This document shows, in pieces, positions 54,162 to 60,030 of a stretch of 60,030 nucleotides of DNA. The notes beneath the pieces are model-generated. The model did no database searches and was not told where the DNA came from. It saw only the letters and a list, made by a program, of their open reading frames with translations. A program made the position numbers and the translations under genes. Source of the DNA: Nostoc sp. GT001 (lineage in GTDB: Bacteria; Cyanobacteriota; Cyanobacteriia; Cyanobacteriales; Nostocaceae); NCBI RefSeq assembly GCF_030382115.1, contig NZ_JAUDRJ010000003.1, positions 4,637,091 through 4,697,120 on the forward strand. Direction: 5' to 3'. How positions within the stretch are numbered: the first letter of the stretch is position 1; every line of letters begins with the position of its first letter.

Positions 54162-55388
54162 ATGAAAACGTTAATATTTTTGTGCAATGACAATTCTGAA
54201 ATTGACATTCGTGATGATATACAAGATGCAAAGAGAGAAATTACTGCTGGAGAATTTTATTATACTACGTGGAGTTGCGGAAATAATACTAAGATTGAAG
54301 TTGGAGATAAAGCTTATTTTAAACGAACAGGCAGTAAACCGCATGGCTTTTTTGCTGCTGGCAAAGTTGTTCCTGCACTTAAAGAATACCAACTAAAAAA
54401 ACAAAATGAATATAAAAATCTAAGTGAAGCCTATTTAAATAGCTTCTATGGAAACAGCTTTATGGTAGTTGTTCAAATAGATTCTGTTGTTGACTTTGAT
54501 CAGCCTTTAGAGCAAGAAAGATTAAGGTGTATGCCTCAGTTCAGGGGAGCTAATTTCACATTTATGCAGGGAGGATGTAAGTTTGATGAAAGATTTTGTG
54601 AAAGTTTAGATTCGGCTTGGGAAGACCATTCGATGCCTCTTTCGAGGAGAGGATATGGTAAGCGTTTAGTTGATATTTTCTGCGACAAGGGCAAGAAGCA
54701 CAAGGATGAGATGAACTATCAAGATGCTATTGAAGCATACAACCAGGCACTTGACATTCAGCCCGGATATTCAAAAGCCGTTAATGCCTTGAGGGTGTGT
54801 GAAAGGTTACTACATAATCAAAATACTAGAAAGATATCTGAAATCAAAGAAATAAAACCTGATAACACCTCTGAGGAATCAGAATCTTCAAACATTTCAG
54901 ACTCTAGTAATGAAAGTGAAACTATTCAAGCCACAAGTATAGCTCAACTTCAAAAGGAAGGGGAACAAAAACAAGAAACGACTTCTCTAGGTGCTGGTTT
55001 TGGCAATTATCAAAAAAATAAAGAAGTTGAGAAAGCCGCAATTGATTTTGTACAAAAACAGTATGATGGCTGGGATATCCAATCTTTTGAAAGAGATAAA
55101 ATAGGTTACGACTTAACTTGTACTAAAGATTCCATAGTCAAAAATGTTGAAGTAAAAGGTGTTTCTGGAGGAGAACCAGCTTTTATAATTACTGCTAACG
55201 AAATTGAGCAGGCAAATAAAAATCCTAATTTTGTGCTTTGGGTTGTGACTTCAGCACTTAATAGCCCAAAAGGATACTGTTGGACTGGATGTGAAATGTT
55301 GTCTCAGTTTGAGCTAAAACCAATTCAATACATGGCTAGATTACGTCCAATATTTAGAGTTGAAAAGGAGCGAGGTTGTTATGTTTAA
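54162..55388 (+). CDS. EVE-like / TPR / DUF3883 protein, candidate modification-dependent nuclease
   Basis: 408 residues, AT-rich. Residues about 20-150 look like an EVE/PUA-type domain as found in modified-base restriction enzymes: FYYTTWSCGNNTKIEVGDKA, FKRTGSKPHGFFAAGKV, then IDSVVDFDQPLE and QFRGANFTFMQGG. Residues about 175-215 form a TPR-like pair (DEMNYQDAIEAYNQALDIQP). A Ser/Glu-rich linker (230-275) leads to a C-terminal DUF3883 (NOV C-terminal-like) domain (about 285-395): VEKAAIDFVQKQYDGWDI, GYDLTC with Asp317, EVKG with Glu330 and Lys332, the PD-(D/E)XK pattern, then ITANEIEQANKNPNFVLWVV. Start ATG 54162. It is a single gene with its own promoter region. Restriction of modified DNA is an inference. 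Confidence 0.8.
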   Translation: MKTLIFLCNDNSEIDIRDDIQDAKREITAGEFYYTTWSCGNNTKIEVGDKAYFKRTGSKPHGFFAAGKVVPALKEYQLKKQNEYKNLSEAYLNSFYGNSFMVVVQIDSVVDFDQPLEQERLRCMPQFRGANFTFMQGGCKFDERFCESLDSAWEDHSMPLSRRGYGKRLVDIFCDKGKKHKDEMNYQDAIEAYNQALDIQPGYSKAVNALRVCERLLHNQNTRKISEIKEIKPDNTSEESESSNISDSSNESETIQATSIAQLQKEGEQKQETTSLGAGFGNYQKNKEVEKAAIDFVQKQYDGWDIQSFERDKIGYDLTCTKDSIVKNVEVKGVSGGEPAFIITANEIEQANKNPNFVLWVVTSALNSPKGYCWTGCEMLSQFELKPIQYMARLRPIFRVEKERGCYV

Positions 55389-55711
55389 TTATGGCCACCT
55401 GCATTAATTGGGGCAAACTATACCTGCAAGTGGTTATCGCGCTGCAACCATAAGCAGGTTTGTATCAGCCAACGGGTTCATGCGGGTTGTAGCGATGTCT
55501 ACGACGGGCTACGCCTACGCAATTGATAAGTTGGAATTGATGAAGTGCGATCGCCATCGCGTCGCCAACGGACTTACAATGCTTTGGGTCAGTAGTTACA
55601 CGTTTGTCAGAAAAGCTGTTTCTGTGATTGGGTTTTAGCTTTAGTAAGGTAAAATGTATATACTAAAGTAAGGAATCCTTACATTTGATAGCAAAGGCTA
55701 GGAGGCAAGTC
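55389..55711. other. intergenic region with dispersed repeat
   Basis: Contains a repeat block near 55491-55520 (GCGATGTCTACGACGGGCTACGCC) related to other GC-rich repeats in the window. An open frame at 55408-55638 runs through it and is not supported. No other feature is seen. Confidence 0.5.
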
Positions 55712-55933
55712 ATGCTCGCCAAGTTAACTTCTAAAAATCAACTAACGCTGCCTAAAAGTATTACTCGTGAAATCGGTGAGGCTGAGTATTTTGAGGTAAA
55801 GGTGGAGGGGGGGCAAATTATTCTGACTCCTGTAAAAATTCAGCGGGCTGATGCAGTTCGATCTAAGCTGGCGGATTTAGGACTGAGTGAGCAGGATGTG
55901 GCTGATGCAGTGGCTTGGGCGCGTCAATCGTAA
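55712..55933 (+). CDS. AbrB/MazE-type antitoxin
   Basis: 73 residues. AGGAGG lies 7 nt before ATG 55712. The N-terminal swapped-hairpin DNA-binding domain reads LAKLTSKNQLTLPKSITREI and EVKVEGGQIILTPVK; the C-terminal helix (AVRSKLADLGLSEQDVADAV) should wrap the toxin. The stop TAA shares one base with the PIN-gene start (TAATG), the normal arrangement of a toxin-antitoxin operon, which such antitoxins autorepress. Confidence 0.88.
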   Translation: MLAKLTSKNQLTLPKSITREIGEAEYFEVKVEGGQIILTPVKIQRADAVRSKLADLGLSEQDVADAVAWARQS

Positions 55934-56361
55934 TGGTTTGTCCACGGGTGGTAATTGATACTAATATCATCATCTCGGCGCTGATATTTGGGGGCAGAAT
56001 ATCTAGGCTTCGTTTGGCATGGCAGGACGATCTCTTCACTCCACTGGTTTCTAAAGCGACAACAACTGAGTTAATCCGAGTGCTGGCTTATCCAAAGTTT
56101 AAGCTCACACCAACTGAGCAAGAAGATTTACTATCGGATTACATACTCTTTTGTGAAGCTGTAGCGATGCCCGACCGTTTGCCTGTAATTCCTGAATGTC
56201 GTGATCCGTTTGATGTGCCTTTTTTACTTTTGGCTGTGGTAAGTGAGGCTGATTATCTCGTGACGGGCGATCGCGATTTACTCAGTCTAAAAGATAATTT
56301 TTCTTGCCCGATTATCACGGCTGAAGATTTTCTAAATGTTATTGATGGTCAGTCACCCTAA
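55933..56361 (+). CDS. PIN-domain toxin (putative ribonuclease)
   Basis: 142 residues from ATG 55933. Acidic active-site residues of the PIN fold are present: Asp in VVIDTNIIISALIFGG, Glu in TTTELIRVLAYPKF, and Asp residues in CRDPFDVPFLLLA and VTGDRDLLSL. It belongs to the COG1569-type toxin group common in cyanobacteria. It overlaps the antitoxin stop by one base. The last 23 bases overlap a transposase remnant on the other strand. Confidence 0.9.
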   Translation: MVCPRVVIDTNIIISALIFGGRISRLRLAWQDDLFTPLVSKATTTELIRVLAYPKFKLTPTEQEDLLSDYILFCEAVAMPDRLPVIPECRDPFDVPFLLLAVVSEADYLVTGDRDLLSLKDNFSCPIITAEDFLNVIDGQSP

Positions 56362-56482
56362 TTTTTCCGGTGATGCCTTGTAAAAGTGGTATTTGTTGCC
56401 ATAAGTTTTCCCACTGCTTACAGAAGTCATCTACATCGCAGAATATTTGTGTAATGTAGAGCCGAGATACAATAGTAGACAT
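56339..56482 (-). pseudogene. N-terminal remnant of a transposase
   Basis: 47 residues beginning MSTIVSRLYITQIFCDVDDF and CKQWENLWQQIPLLQG, the typical start of cyanobacterial IS4/IS982-like transposases. It stops at 56339 inside the PIN gene, so the rest of the element is lost. It marks an old insertion or deletion at the end of the toxin gene. Confidence 0.7.
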
Positions 56483-56560
56483 AAACTTTCTGATTGCATC
56501 TTACAAGCCTCATATATTTGCCACCCATGCTGTCTCTGTCGAGTTAATATTCCCGAAAGC

Positions 56561-56615
56561 GATGCCTAGGTTGGTAAATTACGCACGGGCGGGCAATCAC
56601 AGAATTTTAGGCATC
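56561..56615. repeat. small inverted repeat
   Basis: GATGCCTA at 56561-56568 and TAGGCATC at 56608-56615, just downstream of the DUF177 gene on its strand. It may be the remains of a mobile element or a terminator. Confidence 0.4.
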
Positions 56616-56627
56616 AGTAATAAGCTA

Positions 56628-57155
56628 TTAGCCGGGAAGTTGCTTTTTCAGTGCTTCTAGAGAAGCCCAACGGTTATCAACTGGAGTTTCACCACTATCA
56701 GAACTATCAGAACTACCAACAGTATTACTTACAGGAATACCTGGACAATTGCGATCGCACAGTTGCCGTTGTGGTACTGCCAAGCACATCTGCTCATACA
56801 GCCATTCGTTTGGATAAAAATAACCATCAGGCGGTAAACTTTCCAGCAAATCTTCCATGACTACTTCCCTTTCTAAGGGCAAGTCATTTGCCTGATTTGC
56901 AGTTTCGTCTAACCAGATGATTTCTTTTGTATCAAGCCCTAAACGGCGATTGTATTGCTGCAAACAGCGGTTGCAGGTACAAGTAATAATTGCTTCTGCC
57001 TGACTAGATACTTGTAAGTAATTACCATGATGCTGTACGCGCACGTAGCCGCGAACTGGTGTCAAAGTTTCCAGACCAGGCAGAAATTCATTAACCTGAA
57101 CTTCCTCTGTCCGCTCCGGGGCTTGAGTTAGCTGCAGAATATAAATTGCGTCCAT
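56628..57155 (-). CDS. DUF177 / YceD-like protein (23S rRNA accumulation)
   Basis: 175 residues. Zinc-like cysteines CTCNRCL near residues 59-65 and a later CDRNCPG pair follow the YceD pattern; the middle has LPPDGYFYPNEWLYEQMCLA and the end RWASLEALKKQL. In E. coli and plastids the family is needed for 23S rRNA accumulation. Start ATG 57155. It lies downstream of jag on the same strand, with a gap of about 160 bases containing an ACTCCTA tandem repeat. Confidence 0.88.
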   Translation of the reverse strand: MDAIYILQLTQAPERTEEVQVNEFLPGLETLTPVRGYVRVQHHGNYLQVSSQAEAIITCTCNRCLQQYNRRLGLDTKEIIWLDETANQANDLPLEREVVMEDLLESLPPDGYFYPNEWLYEQMCLAVPQRQLCDRNCPGIPVSNTVGSSDSSDSGETPVDNRWASLEALKKQLPG

Positions 57156-57316
57156 AGGATTTGTGAGATATCCTCACTAAAATTTATCTCGATCACCAGC
57201 AATTATACTGATACTGAATCTTTATTTTATCCCTTAAGAACAAGAGAAATTTTGAAATTATATATGGTTATGAGTTTTCAATTAACTCCAAACTCATAAC
57301 TCCAAACTCCAAACTC

Positions 57317-57844
57317 CTAACTCCTAACTCCTTCCAACGAAGCTGGACAGACAACCAGATGACGATGTGGCTCTTTACCGCGACTGAAGGTTTCTAAATC
57401 TCCAAATTCCTTTAAGAAGGTATGAACTTGACGCCGTTCAGCAGAACTAAGAGATTTGATTTCCACTTCTCTACCAGAAAAGCGCACTTCATCGGCTGCT
57501 GCTTCTGCTAATGCGCGAATTTCGGCTTCTCTTTTGACCCGGTAGCCATTTAACTCAATGGTGTAAGAGGCTTGTTCTTCCGGGGGTTGGCTAAGGTTTA
57601 GAACCGAATTTGCTAGATACTGAATCGCATCTAACACAGAACCATCAGCACCAATTAACACCTGGATTTGTTCTGATGTCAAATTGGTTTGGTCAATAGT
57701 CAACCAGTAGTTATCTGGTTCTGGAGAATCGCCATCTTGAGATTGGGCAGTTTCTAAATGACCCTGAATCTCAGCAGGTATTCCAGTGAGTTCCAGCAGG
57801 GTTTTTAACCACTGCTGACCTCGCTGCATCGGAATGTCGCTCAT
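57317..57844 (-). CDS. jag: Jag/KhpB-type RNA-binding protein
   Basis: 175 residues: a KH-like domain (about 50-110: [20 protein letters not shown]) and a C-terminal R3H domain (about 115-170: [49 protein letters not shown]). It binds RNA. The start ATG 57844 overlaps the yidC stop by 4 bases (ATGA), as in the conserved rnpA-yidC-jag cluster. Confidence 0.93.
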   Translation of the reverse strand: MSDIPMQRGQQWLKTLLELTGIPAEIQGHLETAQSQDGDSPEPDNYWLTIDQTNLTSEQIQVLIGADGSVLDAIQYLANSVLNLSQPPEEQASYTIELNGYRVKREAEIRALAEAAADEVRFSGREVEIKSLSSAERRQVHTFLKEFGDLETFSRGKEPHRHLVVCPASLEGVRS

Positions 57845-58992
57845 GATCCCCCTGTTGCCTTTTTCTTAGGACTTTTTGGTTCAAACGGTAATGCTTTTTG
57901 TTCTGTGACTGCTGCTTCTTTCTCCTGGGTTTCTACGATTTTTTGCAGTTCTTCTGGTAGAGGTTCGCGGGAGAGAAGATAAGTTTGGGCGGTTTGGAAA
58001 ATATTACCAATCACCATATACATCAGCACCCCAGCTGGTAGGGGGAAGAACAAGAACATCCCAGAAAAGATGACGGGGGTGATTTTGTTAACTGTATCCT
58101 GCTGCGGATTGCCACCGCTAGAATTTTGCCCGGAAAGCATTTGGCTAACATAAAGGCTGATTCCAAAGAAGACGATCATGGCGACGATATCCCAGTGGAT
58201 TGTGCCATCTGGATCTTGTGCGCCAACCCTGCCTAAAGCATCAATAAATAGAAAGCCTTTTTCTGCTGCTAATCCAGGAATTGTTCCTTGAATGGTGACA
58301 TCTCCTGGTTGCAAGGCTTCTACATTGCCCTCGGCATCAATTTTTATCCTATCTTCACCCTTGGTAATTTTCCAATCAGGAATCAGCTTATTTTCTGGGT
58401 GTTCTGCTAAGAGTACCTGAAATGGTTTACCTTCAACAGTCTGATACTGTATCTTGGTTTGTTCTCCCACCGCTAATTTACTTCCGCTGGGAAGAATGGC
58501 AGCTACTTTAACGTGTTCCCCATCTGCAACGTAAATATTTTGCGGAGCAGTGGCAAAGGCTTGCGGTTGAATTTGTTCGATTTGTTCTGCGGGAAGAATT
58601 TGCAGGTTAACGCTGTAGTTCGCACTTGCAAAAGGTGAACCCCGCAAGGTGGCAAACAGCGCTAACAAAACTGGCATTTGCACTAGTAATGGAAAACAGC
58701 CTGCCAAGGGGTTGCCAAATTCTTTTTGGACATTGACCATTTCCTCTTGCTGCTTTTGCGGTTCATCCTTATAGCGCTCTTTGATTTCTGCCATCCGCTT
58801 CTGCATCAGAGGTTGTACAATTCGCATTTTCCGCATATTGCGAATTGAGCCAGCACTCAGGGGATAGAGCGCGAAGCGGACTATCAGGGTCAAAGCAACG
58901 ATCGCTAATCCGTAGCTAGGCACTATACCATAGAAAAAATCTATGATTGGCAGCATCACGTTGTTCGAGAGAAAGCCGATACCAAAATCCAT
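57841..58992 (-). CDS. yidC: membrane protein insertase YidC/Oxa1
   Basis: 383 residues. The core has [38 protein letters not shown] and [14 protein letters not shown] through [22 protein letters not shown]. Between helices 2 and 3 a region of about 120 residues is inserted, including a BIG2-like stretch ([20 protein letters not shown]). I recall this as usual for cyanobacterial YidC. It inserts proteins into plasma and thylakoid membranes with or without Sec. It overlaps jag by 4 bases. Confidence 0.95.
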   Translation of the reverse strand: MDFGIGFLSNNVMLPIIDFFYGIVPSYGLAIVALTLIVRFALYPLSAGSIRNMRKMRIVQPLMQKRMAEIKERYKDEPQKQQEEMVNVQKEFGNPLAGCFPLLVQMPVLLALFATLRGSPFASANYSVNLQILPAEQIEQIQPQAFATAPQNIYVADGEHVKVAAILPSGSKLAVGEQTKIQYQTVEGKPFQVLLAEHPENKLIPDWKITKGEDRIKIDAEGNVEALQPGDVTIQGTIPGLAAEKGFLFIDALGRVGAQDPDGTIHWDIVAMIVFFGISLYVSQMLSGQNSSGGNPQQDTVNKITPVIFSGMFLFFPLPAGVLMYMVIGNIFQTAQTYLLSREPLPEELQKIVETQEKEAAVTEQKALPFEPKSPKKKATGGS

Positions 58993-59170
58993 TATTCTGA
59001 ATTCAACCTGAGGTACTGTAAACTGAATCTAATTTATCTAAATCATGATTTGTCTGCGACTATCTCTCGCTACGGATAGCCGCACATTCAAATGGAGCAT
59101 CGGGAATTGGGCACTTGTAATGAGCGTAGCCGAAGTATTGCTTCATCTCACTCATCTTCCCCTACTCCCA

Positions 59171-59563
59171 TCACTGATTGGCAGTGGCGCTAAATTCGGG
59201 GTTTTTCGCAGCAATTCTTTCGTTAATGTAGTCATAGACTTCCCGAAAATTGGGAATTGCACGCAATTCCAGACGACTGCCGTTTTTTAGGGTAATCGCC
59301 ATATCTCCCCAAAAGCCAATGCCACGGGGAACTTTGACGATTTTGACAATTTCTGAGTAAATCACGTCAGTGCGATCGCGCCCCTGCCAACCTCCAATCA
59401 CAGTAATTCGGCGATCGGTGATGCGGAAACGCAGCCACAATGCTCTGACAATTGCTCCAACTGCTAATGGTAGCCCAACAATGGTTAGCCCAATCAGCAG
59501 GTTGACAATTAAATCCCCAACATGGGGACCACCTTCATAATAAACATCTTCACGAATTCCCAT
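59171..59563 (-). CDS. bacterial PH-domain membrane protein
   Basis: 130 residues. The N-terminal YEGGPHVGDLIVNLLIGLTI contains a membrane hairpin (LLIGLTIVGLPLAVGAIVRAL), then a PH-like beta domain (FRITDRRITVIGGWQGRDRT, IVKIVKVPRGIGFWGD, TLKNGSRLELRAI). It overlaps rnpA by 14 bases and belongs to the rpmH-rnpA-yidC cluster. Function unknown. Confidence 0.88.
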   Translation of the reverse strand: MGIREDVYYEGGPHVGDLIVNLLIGLTIVGLPLAVGAIVRALWLRFRITDRRITVIGGWQGRDRTDVIYSEIVKIVKVPRGIGFWGDMAITLKNGSRLELRAIPNFREVYDYINERIAAKNPEFSATANQ

Positions 59564-59972
59564 CGAACACCTCAGCTTGTGCCAACAACTGCTCTAATTC
59601 TTGCAGAAATTGTGGGCTTACGCACTTAGATTCTGCTGCTGTGGGTTTGACAATAAATACTAGCCGCCATCCTGGTGATAATTTTGGCAGCAGATTATAT
59701 AAAGCAGCAGTAATTTGCCGTTTGATTCGGTTGCGAACTACTGCCCTTTTGCTGACTTTTGTGCTAATTGAAATACCAATCCGCGTGCTGGCAAGGAGCT
59801 TTGAGTCAGTTGCTTGTGTAGTCTGGGTGGCAGTGTCCAAAGAAGGTTTCGTTAAACATAAGGGCTTTAAGGCTCTCAATGTTAAATAAGAGCCATGACG
59901 CCGAATTCCTTCTCGGAAAACTGCCTGGAAATCCTTTCGGGATTTTAGCCGATTTGTTTTGGGCAAAGCCAC
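59550..59972 (-). CDS. rnpA: ribonuclease P protein component
   Basis: 140 residues, starting MALPKTNRLKSRKDFQAVF. The RNA-binding RNR signature is intact (SKRAVVRNRIKRQITAALY), with IGISISTKV before and PGWRLVFIVKP after. It assists the RNase P RNA in 5' maturation of tRNAs. The central stretch between residues 35 and 65 is a low-conservation insertion. It lies 25 bases after rpmH. Confidence 0.95.
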   Translation of the reverse strand: MALPKTNRLKSRKDFQAVFREGIRRHGSYLTLRALKPLCLTKPSLDTATQTTQATDSKLLASTRIGISISTKVSKRAVVRNRIKRQITAALYNLLPKLSPGWRLVFIVKPTAAESKCVSPQFLQELEQLLAQAEVFDGNS

Positions 59973-59997
59973 AGATGCTCTTTTAGCTTGATATGCC

Positions 59998-60030
59998 CTA
60001 AACAGCCAGACGGTGACGGCCTTTTTTCTT
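59998..60030 (-). CDS. rpmH: 50S ribosomal protein L34, C-terminal end only
   Basis: The last ten codons read KKKGRHRLAV followed by TAG at 59998-60000, the invariant end of bacterial L34. The rest lies beyond the right edge. Its position directly before rnpA confirms the call. Confidence 0.93.
   Translation of the reverse strand, partial: KKKGRHRLAV

Noticed and set aside
55408..55638. 76-residue ORF after the EVE-like gene
   Set aside because: Passes through a GC-rich dispersed repeat; no ribosome site, no recognisable fold.

Overview
The window reads as chromosomal DNA of a filamentous, probably heterocyst-forming cyanobacterium (Nostoc-like). The reasons are the very frequent HIP1 octamer GCGATCGC, heptanucleotide tandem repeats of the STRR type, many dispersed palindromes, and cyanobacteria-typical genes: a CCB2/CCB4-type cytochrome b6f assembly factor, a Tic21-like DUF3611 protein, DUF3155, SLH-domain outer-membrane proteins, a PEP-CTERM protein and a Ycf46-like AAA ATPase. 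No rRNA, tRNA or CRISPR array was recognised.

Layout. 1-1.7 kb: 3' part of treZ (trehalose synthesis), running off the left edge. 2.4-4.2 kb: an accessory locus in which a DCC/thioredoxin-like ORF and a cysteine-rich, bacteriocin-like ORF appear to be one gene broken (or recoded) at an A7 tract, facing a stand-alone DCC protein. 4.3-10.4 kb: Uma2 nuclease-like protein, a 21-bp tandem repeat, aldo/keto reductase, Dps, pirin, an orphan ParA/MobD-like ATPase, a methyltransferase and a DUF202 membrane protein. 10.8-13.3 kb: a secreted protein, a CadD-type transporter and a degraded divergent LysR regulator. 13.3-15.2 kb: repeats, a pentapeptide-repeat protein and two conserved hypotheticals. 15.5-24.3 kb: a giant AAA/transmembrane/14-WD40 protein, then a compact signalling operon (substrate-binding lipoprotein, hybrid histidine kinase, REC-PAS-GGDEF protein). 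24.4-33 kb: housekeeping genes (aat, rpsN, nth, rseP, and serS with an unusual membrane tail), Tic21-like protein, PadR regulator with a possible NtcA promoter, CCB factor, DUF3155. 33.2-38.2 kb: a frameshifted Hik2-like histidine kinase, a MITE-like element, and an AT-rich two-gene operon with a large Ser/Thr kinase whose catalytic domain is split by an insert. 38.8-45.5 kb: a family of SLH and TrbI-like surface proteins with clear recombination scars, then a PEP-CTERM protein. 46.3-53.5 kb: sbcC, a peptidoglycan-binding/SPOR protein, an SH3 protein and the Ycf46-like ATPase. 53.7-56.5 kb: an accessory, defence-like island with an antitoxin-like gene cut by a 120-bp MITE, an EVE-like/TPR/DUF3883 protein (candidate modification-dependent nuclease), an AbrB-PIN toxin-antitoxin pair and a transposase remnant. 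56.6-60 kb: the conserved rpmH-rnpA-PH protein-yidC-jag cluster followed by a DUF177 (YceD) gene, running off the right edge at rpmH.

The best candidates for undescribed biology are the frameshifted DCC/Cys-rich gene (2.46-3.61 kb), the split-kinase operon (34.7-38.2 kb), the EVE-like/TPR/DUF3883 protein (54.2-55.4 kb), the binding-protein/kinase/diguanylate cyclase operon (19.3-24.3 kb) and the membrane-tailed seryl-tRNA synthetase (27.9-29.4 kb). All functions are inferred from reading the sequence; no database search was run.
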